From: Streptomyces olivochromogenes
Lineage (GTDB): Bacteria; Actinomycetota; Actinomycetes; Streptomycetales; Streptomycetaceae
Direction: 5' to 3'
Assembly (NCBI RefSeq): GCF_021538895.1
Contig: NZ_JADDRL010000005.1
Coordinates: forward strand, 62,001-126,000
DNA: 64,000 nucleotides
Positions 8,423-17,006 of this stretch are shown one piece after another. Below the pieces are notes generated by a model. The model was not told the DNA's origin, did not search any database, and was given only the letters and a program-made list of their open reading frames with translations. The stretch's first letter is position 1. The number at the start of each line of letters is the position of its first letter. Both the position numbers and the translations under genes were made by a program.

Positions 8423-10093
8423 ATGGCGGAAGGACGACCAGGGGCTCGCAGCGCGAGAAGAGGGCTGAGCCGCACGGCAGGGGCTTGCGCGCTGGCCGCC
8501 GGGTTCGCCTTCGTGAGCTGCCCACCCCCCGCCGTGGCGGGTCCGCGACCGGACGGGTCGCGCCCGTGCGCGACGGAGCCCGCTCCCCCGACCGGCAGTG
8601 CGACGACTCCGCCGCCGATCACTTCGGGCAGTGACGTGTGGAGCTTCGTCTCCGAGCCGGGCCTTCACCCCCAGCGGGTCACGGTGACCGCGCATGAACC
8701 GGGGACGGCCCAGGGCAAGATTTTCGTCGGCCCGTACGCCATCGGCACCGCGGTGTTCGGTCAGACGGGGGCACTGATCTCCGAGAACTCCGGCGATCCG
8801 GTCTGGTTCCGCCCCCTGCCCTCCCCCGACCTGCAGAACGCGGACTTCAAGGTTCAGACCTATCACCACCCCAGGACCGGGAAGGCGCAGCCGGTGCTGA
8901 CCTGGTGGCAGGGATCCATCGCCATTCCGCCCACCTACACCAACCTGCCGGGCGGCGCCCCCGAACCGGGCGGGTGCTACTACATCTACGACGATCACTA
9001 CCGCCTGCTCAAGACGGTCTTCGCGCATCACGGCTTCTACCCGGACGAGCACGAGTTCCTCCTGACCCGCAGGGGGACCGCACTCTTCATCGCGACCAAG
9101 CCGGTCCCCAAGGATCTCCGCCCCTACGGGGGTCCGAAGGACGGGGCCGTCCTGGACAGCGAGATCCAGGAGGTCGACCTGGAGACGGGGAAGCTCGTCT
9201 TCTCCTGGGACCTGCTGGAACACCTGGACCCCGCCGATTCCGAGGTGCCGGCCTCCGACGCGGCGACGTCGGGCGGGGTTTGGGACGCCTACCACCTGAA
9301 CTCGATCGACGAGGGCCCCGACGGGAAGCTGTTGATCTCACTCCGGAACTTCTGGGCGATCTACGACATCTCCAAGAAGACCGGCGGGATCCACTGGCAA
9401 CTCGGCGGCAAGAAGAGCGACTTCACCTTCGGCCCCCACGCGGACTTCTACTGGCAGCATGACGCACGGTTCGGGCCGGACGGCAGGATCAGCCTGTTCG
9501 ACGACGGCTGCTGCAACCAGCCGGACGGCACACCGGAACAGGAGTCGCACGGCCTGGTCCTGGACCTGGACGTCGACCGCCGTCGCGCGAGCGCCGCGCG
9601 GACGTACTACCACCGGCCACCGCTGTTCTCGGCGTCCCAGGGAAACACCCAGGCCCTGGACAACGGCAACAAGTTCATCGGATGGGGCCAGAGCTCGTAC
9701 TACTCGGAATACGCCAACGCGGGCAACACGGAGGGCAACGGCTCGGAGAACCTGCTCTACGACGCGAAGCTGCCGGGTTCGAACATCTCGTACCGGGCCT
9801 TCCGGAACAAGTGGATCGGCAAGCCCTCCTATCCGCCGAGCGCAGCGGTGAAGACCGACGGCAGGAAGAGAGTCGTCTACGCCTCCTGGAACGGTTCGAC
9901 GCAGACCAGAGCGTGGCGGGTGCTCGCAGGACCGGACTCCGATTCCCTGTCGGTGGTCGTGCGGCACGCCGAACGGACCGGGTTCGAGACGGCGATCCCG
10001 ACGGACGCTCCGGGACCGTACTTCCGGGTCGAGGCGTTGGACGAAGAGGGCCACGTCCTCAAGTCCTCCGCCGTCGTGACCCCGACCCGCTGA
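8423..10093 (+). CDS. Secreted arylsulfotransferase (ASST)-like protein
   Basis: 556 aa. ATG at 8423 is chosen because AAGGAG lies seven bases upstream; a GTG at 8348 is in frame but lacks a ribosome site. The N-terminus (ARRGLSRTAGACALAAGFAF, then PPPAVAG) looks like a Sec signal peptide. The mature part resembles the Arylsulfotran_2 beta-propeller family: DEHEFLLTRRGTALF, a repeated D-H-E/D-L-E pattern, DAYHLNSIDEGPDGKLLISLRN and WQHDARFGPDGRISLFDDG. Bacterial ASSTs move sulfate between phenols without PAPS through a catalytic histidine. Many actinobacterial members are untested, so activity is uncertain. It stands as a single gene. Confidence 0.75.
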   Translation: MAEGRPGARSARRGLSRTAGACALAAGFAFVSCPPPAVAGPRPDGSRPCATEPAPPTGSATTPPPITSGSDVWSFVSEPGLHPQRVTVTAHEPGTAQGKIFVGPYAIGTAVFGQTGALISENSGDPVWFRPLPSPDLQNADFKVQTYHHPRTGKAQPVLTWWQGSIAIPPTYTNLPGGAPEPGGCYYIYDDHYRLLKTVFAHHGFYPDEHEFLLTRRGTALFIATKPVPKDLRPYGGPKDGAVLDSEIQEVDLETGKLVFSWDLLEHLDPADSEVPASDAATSGGVWDAYHLNSIDEGPDGKLLISLRNFWAIYDISKKTGGIHWQLGGKKSDFTFGPHADFYWQHDARFGPDGRISLFDDGCCNQPDGTPEQESHGLVLDLDVDRRRASAARTYYHRPPLFSASQGNTQALDNGNKFIGWGQSSYYSEYANAGNTEGNGSENLLYDAKLPGSNISYRAFRNKWIGKPSYPPSAAVKTDGRKRVVYASWNGSTQTRAWRVLAGPDSDSLSVVVRHAERTGFETAIPTDAPGPYFRVEALDEEGHVLKSSAVVTPTR

Positions 10094-10136
10094 AGGCTCG
10101 CAGCCGCCCCTCACCCCGCGTGAACAGCCCTGCGGG

Positions 10137-11012
10137 TCAATTCACCTGGTCCGCCCGCGCCAACTCCTGCAGTTGCTCCAGTCGTTGCCGGGACTCCTCG
10201 TCCACCGGTACGTACGTCACCATCCGTGCCCCGAAGTCCGGGCTCAGCCACAGGTCCGTGTGCTCCAGGGTGAGCAGGCCGACGTGACGGTTGCTGAAGT
10301 ACTTGGTCTTGGTGCGGCTGCTGACGACCTCGTACCGCTGCCAGTTCTCCCGGAACTCCGGCGACTGCGCCTGAAGCCGCTTCACCAGCATCTTCCAGGC
10401 GGGCTCGCCGAGATGGCCGGCCATCGCGGCGCGCAGCTTCGCGGCCATGAGCCGCATGGTCTCGTCGAGGTGGACGATGGAGGCCCGCCAGTCCGGGTTG
10501 GTGTGGACGAGCAGCATGCAGTTGCGGTCCTCGGCCGGCACGGCGTCGAGGTCGCCGAAGAGGCGGCCGTAGGTGCGGTTGTAGGCGAGGATGTCGTACC
10601 GGCTGTTCTGGATGCAGGCCGGGATCGGCTCCAGCCGGCGCAGCATCTCGCGCACGGCCGGGGTGACGGTCGGGCAGCTCGCGGCGGGCGTGGGGTCGGC
10701 GCAGCCGCCCAGTTGGAAGAGGTGGGCGCGCTCGCCGGCGTCGAGCATGAGGGTGCGGGCCAGCGCGTCCAGGACCTGGACGGAGACCTGGATGTCCCGG
10801 GCCTGTTCGAGCCAGGTGTACCAGGTGACGCCGACCGCGGAGAGGTGGGCGACCTCCTCGCGGCGCAGCCCGGGGGTGCGGCGGCGTGGTCCGCGCGGCA
10901 GGCCCGCCTGCTCCGGGGAGATCCGCTCACGGCGGCTGCGCAGGAAGGCGGCCAGCTCGTGCCGCCTGATCTCCGAGCCCCGGACCGCGGGGGCGGGTGC
11001 CGTGTCGGCCAT
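10137..11012 (-). CDS. XRE-family (MmyB-type) transcriptional regulator
   Basis: 291 aa. An N-terminal helix-turn-helix (LAAFLRSRRERISPEQAGLP, then RTPGLRREEVAHLSAVGVTWYTWLEQARD) is followed by the MmyB-like ligand-binding domain. This is one of the many Streptomyces regulators that sit back to back with an exporter or oxidoreductase. GGAGGAC lies nine bases before the ATG at 11012 and only one before the ATG at 11021, so the former is preferred. It is divergent from the DHA2 transporter at 11124. The shared intergenic region holds a palindrome, so it probably controls that transporter and itself. Confidence 0.87.
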   Translation of the reverse strand: MADTAPAPAVRGSEIRRHELAAFLRSRRERISPEQAGLPRGPRRRTPGLRREEVAHLSAVGVTWYTWLEQARDIQVSVQVLDALARTLMLDAGERAHLFQLGGCADPTPAASCPTVTPAVREMLRRLEPIPACIQNSRYDILAYNRTYGRLFGDLDAVPAEDRNCMLLVHTNPDWRASIVHLDETMRLMAAKLRAAMAGHLGEPAWKMLVKRLQAQSPEFRENWQRYEVVSSRTKTKYFSNRHVGLLTLEHTDLWLSPDFGARMVTYVPVDEESRQRLEQLQELARADQVN

Positions 11013-11068
11013 CGTCGTCATGTCCTCCAGACTGCCGTCGCGCGGACCGTGTTTCCAGGTACTTCTTC

Positions 11069-11096
11069 TACCAGGATAAGGACACTCTGGTACCAG
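11069..11096. promoter_or_regulatory. Operator-like palindromes between XRE regulator and DHA2 transporter
   Basis: CTGGTACCAG (11087-11096) is a perfect 10-bp palindrome. An upstream TACCAG (11069-11074) forms an inverted pair with the CTGGTA half (11087-11092), 12 bases apart. It sits midway between the two divergent starts, which fits a site for the XRE regulator encoded at 10137-11012. Confidence 0.5.
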
Positions 11097-11123
11097 GCTG
11101 AGTGGTGCAACAGGATCGTGACC

Positions 11124-12551
11124 ATGACCGAAACCGTCACTACTGAGACCGTACGGTCCCCGGCCGCGCCACCGGCGCTCGGCGGCCTCGGACTCTTCAC
11201 CGTCCTGCTGGCCGCGGCCCTCCCTCTCATCGACTTCTTCATCGTCAACGTCGCCCTGCCCACCATCGGCCGGGACCTGCACGCCGGCGAGGCCATCCTC
11301 GAACTGGTCGTCGCCGGGTACGGCGTCGCGTACGCCGTCCTGCTCGTCCTCGGCGGGCGGCTCGGCGACCTGTTCGGCCGGCGCCGGCTCTTCCTCGGCG
11401 GCATGGCCGCCTTCGGCCTGACCTCGCTCGCCTGCGGGTTGGCGCCGGGTGCCTGGAGTCTGGTCGCGGCGCGGGTCACGCAGGGCGCGTCGGCCGCCGC
11501 GATGCTGCCCCAGGTGCTGGCCACCATCCAGGCGACCACCTCGGGTTCGCGGCGCGCCAAGGCCATGAGCCTGTACGGCGCCACGGCGGGCCTGTCCATG
11601 GTGGCCGGCCAGATCCTCGGCGGGGTGCTGGTCGCCGCCGACATCGCCGGCACCGGCTGGCGCTCGGTGTTCCTGGTGAACGTGCCAGTGGTGCTCCTCG
11701 GCCTGGTGCTGGCCGTCCGGGCCGTCCCCGAGACGCGCTCGCAGCGCCCCGAGCCGGTCGACGGGCCCGGCACGGTCCTGCTCGCGGTGTCCCTGCTCGC
11801 GCTGCTCGCCCCGCTCACCGAGGGCCGGGCGGCGGGCTGGCCGCTGTGGACGTGGCTGTCGCTGGCCGCGTTCCCTCTCGCGGCGGCCGCGTTCTACGCG
11901 GTGGAGCGCCGGGCCGACCGCACGGGCCGTACCCCGCTCGTCCCGCCGAGCCTGTTCGCGCTGGCTTCGCTGCGCCGGGGGCTGGTCCTGATGGTGCCGT
12001 TCTCCATCGGCTTCAGCGGCTTCATGTTCGTCATCGCGGTCGCACTGCAGCGCGGGGCGGGCCTCGGGCCGGTTCCGGCGGGCCTCGCCCTGGCCCCGAT
12101 GGCCGTCGCGTTCCTGTTCGTCTCGCTCGCCGGGCCACGGCTGGTGGCCCGGTACGGCACCCGCGTGGTCACCGCGGGCTCGCTGATCCAGGGCGTGGGC
12201 GTCGCCCTGATCGCGCTGGCCGCCTGGCGCGACTGGCCGGACCTGGGCTTCGTCGACCTGCTGCCCGGTGTGGCGGTCGCGGGCGCCGGGCAGGCGCTCC
12301 AGCTTCCCGTGGTGATGCGGCTCGTGCTGTCCGAGGTGCCGGCCGCCCGGGCCGGTGTCGGCAGTGGTGTGATGGTCACCACCCAGCAGTCGGCCCTGGC
12401 GCTGGGAGTGGCGACCCTGGGCACCCTCTTCCTGTCCCTCGTCCCGGGCCACGGCATGCGGGACGCCCTCGTCACGACGCTGCTGGTCCAGCTGGCCGGG
12501 GTGGTGCTGACCGGCCTGCTCAGCCTGCGGCTGCCGCGGAACATGGGCTGA
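11124..12551 (+). CDS. DHA2-family MFS transporter
   Basis: 475 aa with about 14 membrane helices. FFIVNVALPTIGRDL in helix 1 and GGRLGDLFGRRRLF in the first cytoplasmic loop are typical of DHA2 drug exporters. A Glu/Val-rich motif C follows in helix 5. ATG at 11124 is preceded by a weak AGGA eight bases away. It is divergent from an XRE regulator and probably its target. It may export a toxic compound; the substrate is unknown. Confidence 0.86.
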   Translation: MTETVTTETVRSPAAPPALGGLGLFTVLLAAALPLIDFFIVNVALPTIGRDLHAGEAILELVVAGYGVAYAVLLVLGGRLGDLFGRRRLFLGGMAAFGLTSLACGLAPGAWSLVAARVTQGASAAAMLPQVLATIQATTSGSRRAKAMSLYGATAGLSMVAGQILGGVLVAADIAGTGWRSVFLVNVPVVLLGLVLAVRAVPETRSQRPEPVDGPGTVLLAVSLLALLAPLTEGRAAGWPLWTWLSLAAFPLAAAAFYAVERRADRTGRTPLVPPSLFALASLRRGLVLMVPFSIGFSGFMFVIAVALQRGAGLGPVPAGLALAPMAVAFLFVSLAGPRLVARYGTRVVTAGSLIQGVGVALIALAAWRDWPDLGFVDLLPGVAVAGAGQALQLPVVMRLVLSEVPAARAGVGSGVMVTTQQSALALGVATLGTLFLSLVPGHGMRDALVTTLLVQLAGVVLTGLLSLRLPRNMG

Positions 12552-12668
12552 GGCAGAGCACGGCTTGGCCAACTCGTGGTGAAGAAAACCCTCTTGATGT
12601 TGCTCTTGCTGCACACTCCTTGCAGCGCGGAGGGACAGGACTCCCTGGGCGGGGACGCTGGAGGCGTC

Positions 12669-12881
12669 ATGCAACAGATCAACACGAGCAAGGTCAGCCG
12701 CTGGGACCAGCACGGGCGGGAACACGTGGTCAGGGTGCGGCGCACGGGCGTGCAGCGCACGATCAGATGTGACACCTGCGGCTGGCGCAAGAGCGCGCAG
12801 TTCCTGCCCTGGCTGAAGGCGGAGGAACACCTGGCCGAGGCCCACCAGGCGACGGTGGATCCGGCGGGGGCGCAGTCCTAG
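12669..12881 (+). CDS. Small C2H2 zinc-finger-like protein
   Basis: 70 aa from ATG 12669, preceded by GGAGG four bases upstream. Residues C34 and C37 (CDTC), then H54 and H59, make a C-x2-C-x16-H-x4-H pattern able to bind one zinc ion. The rest is basic (VVRVRRTGVQRTIRC). The frame stays open upstream to a GTG at 12576, which would add a hydrophobic segment, but the ribosome site supports the short form. It could be a nucleic-acid-binding or protein-binding small regulator. No function is known to me, and it stands alone. Confidence 0.65.
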   Translation: MQQINTSKVSRWDQHGREHVVRVRRTGVQRTIRCDTCGWRKSAQFLPWLKAEEHLAEAHQATVDPAGAQS

Positions 12882-12955
12882 ACCCCGCCGATGAGTTCGC
12901 GGTGCGGCAGGAGTCGTACGGGGGACAGGGAACGCGACGACCGGAGGGCCGGCCG

Positions 12956-14134
12956 ATGACCTCGACCACCGCACTGCACGAGACCCTGCGCCGGTACGTG
13001 GACGACGGGACGGTCCCGGGGGCGGTGGGTCTGGTCGCCCGGGGCGAGGACGTCGAGGTGGTGGCCGTCGGCGCGCGGGACGCCGACGGCTCCGCCCCGA
13101 TGACCCGGGACTCGATCTTCCGTATCGCCTCGATCACCAAGCCGATCGCGGCGGCCGCGGTGCTGATGCTGGTGGAGGAGGGCCGGATCGGGCTCGACGA
13201 TCCGGTGGACGCGTGGCTGCCGGAACTGTCGAAGCCGATGGTGGTGCGCACGCCGTCGTCCCCCGTGGACGACGTGGTGCCGGCGGCGCGGCCGATCACG
13301 GTGGCGGACCTGCTGAGCTCCCGCCCGGGCTGGGGCTTCCCCTCCGACTTCTCGCTGCCCGCCGTCCAGGCCCTGTTCGGGGTCCAGCGCGACGGCCGCG
13401 TCCCGCGGTCCTGGCCGGACCCGGACACCTGGGTGGCCGAACTCGCCCGGGTCCCGCTGCTGTACCAGCCGGGCGAGGCCTGGCTGTACGGCACGGCCTC
13501 GGACCTCCAGGGCGTGCTGATCGCGCGCGTGTCCGGCCGTACGCTCCCGGAGTTCCTGGCGGAGCGGGTCTTCGGCCCGCTGGGCATGACGGACACGGCG
13601 TTCGAGGTCCCGGCGGCGAAACGCGACCGGTTCACGAGCTACTACCGGCCCGCCGACGCGGGCGCCCTGCAACTGGCGGACCCGCCGGACGGCGACTGGA
13701 GCCGGATCCCGGCGTTCCCGTCGGGCGGCGGGGGCCTGGTGGCCACGGCCGACGACTGGCTGGCCTTCGCCCGCATGCTGCTGAACGGCGGTGAGGCGAA
13801 CGGACACCGGCTGCTCACCCCCACCTCGGTGAGCCGCCTGACCACGAACCACCTCACGGCCCGCCAGCGCGAGATCGGCGCCCTGTTCCTGGAGGGCCAG
13901 GGCTGGGGCTACGGCGGCCAGGTCGACGTCACCCCGGCCGACCCGTGGAACGTGCCCGGCCGGTACGGCTGGGTCGGCGGCACCGGCACCACGGCCCACC
14001 TCGTCCCGCCCACCGGCACGATCACGATCCTGCTGACCCAGGTGGCGATGGAGAACCCGACGCCCACCCCGCTGATGCGCGACTTCTGGCGAGTGACGGC
14101 GGGCGCCGCCCAGAATGCGGCAGGCATCGGCTAA
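12956..14134 (+). CDS. Serine hydrolase of the beta-lactamase/class C esterase family
   Basis: 392 aa. ATG at 12956 is chosen with GGAGG eight bases upstream. The S-x-x-K motif is SITK (S59, K62), giving the nucleophile and general base of penicillin-binding-protein-like hydrolases. A YGTAS near residue 178 replaces the usual Y-x-N, and GWVGGTGT near 345 takes the place of the K/H-x-G motif. No signal peptide is seen, which argues for an intracellular esterase or peptidase rather than a secreted beta-lactamase. It is convergent with the TetR gene; the two stops overlap by four bases. Confidence 0.85.
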   Translation: MTSTTALHETLRRYVDDGTVPGAVGLVARGEDVEVVAVGARDADGSAPMTRDSIFRIASITKPIAAAAVLMLVEEGRIGLDDPVDAWLPELSKPMVVRTPSSPVDDVVPAARPITVADLLSSRPGWGFPSDFSLPAVQALFGVQRDGRVPRSWPDPDTWVAELARVPLLYQPGEAWLYGTASDLQGVLIARVSGRTLPEFLAERVFGPLGMTDTAFEVPAAKRDRFTSYYRPADAGALQLADPPDGDWSRIPAFPSGGGGLVATADDWLAFARMLLNGGEANGHRLLTPTSVSRLTTNHLTARQREIGALFLEGQGWGYGGQVDVTPADPWNVPGRYGWVGGTGTTAHLVPPTGTITILLTQVAMENPTPTPLMRDFWRVTAGAAQNAAGIG

Positions 14135-14718
14135 GCGCGCAGGCCGCTCAGGATCAGGTCCAGTACGGCCTCGAACTCGGCGTCGACGCCCGGCTGTTCC
14201 CACTCCGCGGCATAGCACGGATCGTGGAAGCGGCCCGTGGCGTGGAAGACGGCGCGGGCCGTGGCCGCCGGGTCCGCGGTGGTGAAGACGCCCGCGTCGA
14301 CGCCCGCCCGGACGATCCGGGTGAGCTGGCCGGTCAGGTCGGTGAGGTGCTCGCCGACCGCGTCGACGTTCTCACCGGCCAGCACGGTGTACGTGGCGAA
14401 GAGCTCGGGGTCGTCGCCCGCCTTGCGGCGCTTGGCCTCGAACAGCCCCCTGAGCCAGTCGCGCAGCCGGGCCTCCGGGGCCCGGTCCTGCTCGGCGATC
14501 CCGGCCAGCGCCTGCGACGTGCGGTCCAGCCACCGCTTCGTCACCGCCTCCCGCAGCGCGGCCTTCGTACGGAAGTGCCGGTAGACGCTGCCGTGACTGA
14601 CGCCGAGCGCCCGGGCCACGTCCACCACGGTGGCCTTCGCCGGGCCGTGGCGGCGCAGCACCTCCTCGGTCGCTTCGAGGATGCGCTCGGCGGTCAGGGT
14701 CGCGGTGGTCGGTGCCAT
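14131..14718 (-). CDS. TetR-family transcriptional regulator
   Basis: 195 aa. The N-terminal helix-turn-helix is AERILEATEEVLRRHGPAKATVVDVARALGVSHGSVYRHF split over residues 9-49, and it is followed by a helical ligand domain. It lies 29 bases downstream of the aldo/keto reductase on the same strand, so the two form an operon. The palindrome at 15778-15799 in front of that operon is the obvious autoregulatory site. Ligand unknown. Confidence 0.9.
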   Translation of the reverse strand: MAPTTATLTAERILEATEEVLRRHGPAKATVVDVARALGVSHGSVYRHFRTKAALREAVTKRWLDRTSQALAGIAEQDRAPEARLRDWLRGLFEAKRRKAGDDPELFATYTVLAGENVDAVGEHLTDLTGQLTRIVRAGVDAGVFTTADPAATARAVFHATGRFHDPCYAAEWEQPGVDAEFEAVLDLILSGLRA

Positions 14719-14747
14719 GACCTAGACCGTACCCGGCGCCGCGGCCG

Positions 14748-15755
14748 CTACTTGGAGCCGAGGTGGGACATCATCGCGGTCGGGTAGCGGTCGCCCGCCG
14801 CCGCGTCCGCGGGGACGGCCGCCTCGATCGCGGTCAGGTCCGCCTCGGTGAGCGTGACGTCCAGCGCGCCCAGCGACTCGGCGAGCCGCTCCCGGGTGCG
14901 GGCGCCGACGAGCGGCACGATGTCCTCGCCCCGGGACAGCACCCAGGCGATGGCGACCTGCGCGACGCTGACCCCCTTCTGCTCGGCGATCTCGCGCAGC
15001 GCCTCGACGAGGCCGAGGTTGTGCCGGAGGTTGTCGCCCTGGAAGCGGGGCGAGTACGCGCGGAAGTCGCTCGCGGCGAGCTGCCGGTCGCCGCTGAAGT
15101 GGCCGGAGATCAGGCCCCGGGAGAGGACTCCGTACGCGGTGATGCCGATGCCCAGCTCCCGGGTGGTCCCCAGGACCGACTCCTCGATGCCGCGCGAGAT
15201 GAGCGAGTACTCGATCTGCAGGTCCGCGACCGGCGCGGTGGCGGCGGCCCGGCGGATGGTCTCGGCGCCGACCTCGCTCAGGCCGACGTGCCGGACGTAC
15301 CCCTTCTCGATCAGTTCCGCGATGGCGCCGACCGTCTCCTCGATCGGCACGTCCGGGTCGAGGCGGGCGATCCGGTAGACGTCGATGTGGTCGACGCCCA
15401 GGCGCTGCAGCGAGTACGCGGCGAAGTTCTTCACGGCGGCGGGCCGGCCGTCGTAGCCCGCCCAGTCGCCGTCCGGGCCGCGCAGGGCGCCGAACTTGAC
15501 GCTGACCAGCGCCTGTTCCCGGCGGGCCGCGGGCGCGGTGCGCAACGCCTCGCCGATCAGCAGTTCGTTGTGGCCCATGCCGTAGAAGTCGCCGGTGTCC
15601 AGCAGGGTCACGCCGGCCTCCAGGGCGGCGTGGATCGTCGCGATGGATTCGGCCCGGTCCGTGTCGCCGTACAGCGCGGACATGCCCATGCAGCCGAGGC
15701 CGAGGGCGAACACCTGGGGGCCGGTGGTTCCGAGAGTGCGGGTGTGCTTCGTCAT
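14748..15755 (-). CDS. Aldo/keto reductase
   Basis: 335 aa (beta/alpha)8 NADPH-dependent oxidoreductase reducing aldehydes or ketones. LGTTGPQVFALGLGCMGMSALYG opens the protein. LLDTGDFYGMGHNE holds the catalytic Asp/Tyr pair, VSVKFG the lysine, and GARTRERLAESL the cofactor phosphate site. In most members the loop after VDHIDVY reads QP.R.D; here it is RIARLDP, so the usual histidine-for-tyrosine region is slightly divergent. Start ATG 15755 has AGGGTG upstream; an in-frame ATG at 15800 sits inside the operator palindrome and is unlikely. It heads an operon with the TetR gene. Confidence 0.9.
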   Translation of the reverse strand: MTKHTRTLGTTGPQVFALGLGCMGMSALYGDTDRAESIATIHAALEAGVTLLDTGDFYGMGHNELLIGEALRTAPAARREQALVSVKFGALRGPDGDWAGYDGRPAAVKNFAAYSLQRLGVDHIDVYRIARLDPDVPIEETVGAIAELIEKGYVRHVGLSEVGAETIRRAAATAPVADLQIEYSLISRGIEESVLGTTRELGIGITAYGVLSRGLISGHFSGDRQLAASDFRAYSPRFQGDNLRHNLGLVEALREIAEQKGVSVAQVAIAWVLSRGEDIVPLVGARTRERLAESLGALDVTLTEADLTAIEAAVPADAAAGDRYPTAMMSHLGSK

Positions 15756-15777
15756 GCCATCACCCTGACATGACAGA

Positions 15778-15799
15778 TGACAGATTTCAATATCTGTCA
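15778..15799. promoter_or_regulatory. Perfect palindromic operator for the aldo/keto reductase-tetR operon
   Basis: TGACAGAT-N6-ATCTGTCA is a perfect 8-bp inverted repeat centred 34 bases upstream of the aldo/keto reductase start. A further copy of TGACAGA (15771-15777) and TGTCA elements flank it. Length and symmetry suit a TetR dimer, and the tetR gene is in the operon it would control. Confidence 0.6.
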
Positions 15800-15820
15800 C
15801 TTGTCACCGCCCTCGCGATT

Positions 15821-15853
15821 TGGTCCAGACCTATTGACGAGAGGTCTGGACCA
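15821..15853 (+). promoter_or_regulatory. DasR-type (dre-like) inverted repeat pair and -35 box of the chitinase promoter
   Basis: TGGTCCAGACCT (15821-15832) and its exact reverse complement AGGTCTGGACCA (15842-15853) are separated by nine bases that contain TTGACG (15834-15839), a good -35 box. Streptomyces chitinase promoters carry 12-bp repeats of this same sequence, normally as direct repeats. They overlap DasR responsive elements that sense glucosamine-6-phosphate. Here one copy is inverted. Confidence 0.75.
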
Positions 15854-15906
15854 CGAGCACTGTCATGCCTACGACACCTCACCGCACCCCCACCGGGAGG
15901 CCCCGT

Positions 15907-16959
15907 ATGCTCCGCCGCACGCTGCGCCTGTTCGCCGCCGCGCTGACCACGGCCTGTCTCGTCCCGCTCTCGGTCGCCGTCGCCCCCGCCGCATCCGCGG
16001 CCGACACCTGCGCGGTCAAGTCCCGCCCGTCCGGAAAGGTCCTCCAGGGCTACTGGGAGAACTGGGACGGCTCGTCCAACGGCGTCCACCCGCCCTTCGG
16101 CTGGACCCCGATCACCGACTCCCGCATCGCCGCGCACGGTTACAACGTGATCAACGCGGCCTTCCCGGTCATCCGCTCCGACGGCACGGCGCTGTGGGAG
16201 GACGGCATGGACAGCGGGGTGAAGGTGGCCACGCCCGCGGAGATGTGCGCGGCCAAGGCCTCCGGGCGGACGATCCTGCTCTCCATCGGCGGGGCGGCGG
16301 CCGGCATCGACCTCAGCTCCACCGCCGTGGCGGACAGGTTCGTCTCGACCGTCGTCCCGATCCTGAAGAAGTACAACTTCGACGGCATCGACATCGACAT
16401 CGAGACGGGCCTGGTCGGCAGCGGCAGCATCACCCAGCTCTCCACGTCCCAGGCCAACCTGATCCGCATCATCGACCGGATCCTGGCCCAGATGCCGTCC
16501 AACTTCGGCCTGACGATGGCCCCGGAGACGGCGTACGTCACCGGAGGCAGCATCACCTACGGCTCGATCTGGGGCGCCTACCTGCCGATCGTCAAGAAGT
16601 ACGCCGACAACGGCCGCCTGTGGTGGCTCAACATGCAGTACTACAACGGCAGCATGTACGGCTGCTCGGGCGACTCCTACTCGGCGGGCACCGTGGCCGG
16701 GTTCGTCGCGCAGACGGACTGTCTCGACAAGGGCCTGGTGGTGCAGGGCACGACGATCCGGGTCCCCTACGACAAGCAGGTACCGGGCCTGCCCGCCCAG
16801 CCGGGCGCCGGCGGCGGCTACATGGCACCCGGTCCGGTCGCCCAGGCCTGGCGGCACTACGGCAGCTCGCTCAAGGGCCTGATGACCTGGTCGATCAACT
16901 GGGACGGCTCGAAGAACTGGACCTTCGGCGACAACGTGAAGTCCCTGCAAGGGCGTTGA
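15907..16959 (+). CDS. chiJ: Secreted GH18 chitinase
   Basis: 350 aa. ATG at 15907 is chosen: GGGAGG lies six bases upstream and a clear Sec signal peptide follows (MLRRTLRLFAAALTTACLVP, cleavage after ASAA near 39). The GH18 catalytic motif DGIDIDIE sits at about residues 159-166 with the acid glutamate last. LLSIGGAA, MAPE and the closing W (LMTWSINWD) are the other family markers. There is no chitin-binding or fibronectin domain, so it is a single-domain enzyme. The promoter has DasR-type repeats. The symbol rests on its place beside glyS, where I recall Streptomyces coelicolor carrying chiJ; treat it as tentative. Confidence 0.88.
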   Translation: MLRRTLRLFAAALTTACLVPLSVAVAPAASAADTCAVKSRPSGKVLQGYWENWDGSSNGVHPPFGWTPITDSRIAAHGYNVINAAFPVIRSDGTALWEDGMDSGVKVATPAEMCAAKASGRTILLSIGGAAAGIDLSSTAVADRFVSTVVPILKKYNFDGIDIDIETGLVGSGSITQLSTSQANLIRIIDRILAQMPSNFGLTMAPETAYVTGGSITYGSIWGAYLPIVKKYADNGRLWWLNMQYYNGSMYGCSGDSYSAGTVAGFVAQTDCLDKGLVVQGTTIRVPYDKQVPGLPAQPGAGGGYMAPGPVAQAWRHYGSSLKGLMTWSINWDGSKNWTFGDNVKSLQGR

Positions 16960-17006
16960 GGCGAGCCGAGCGGGGACGCCGGGTTCCGGGGGATCTCAGG
17001 GGTGTG

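Noticed and set aside
12576..12668. Upstream extension of the small zinc-finger-like gene that would add a signal-peptide-like start.
   Set aside because: GGAGG directly before ATG 12669 marks the start, the extension has no ribosome site, and its AT-rich DNA looks like a promoter.
10137..12974. A very long minus-strand open frame running through the XRE gene and across the DHA2 transporter.
   Set aside because: Only the 10137-11012 part looks like a protein; the rest is the antisense of the transporter, a usual effect of high GC.
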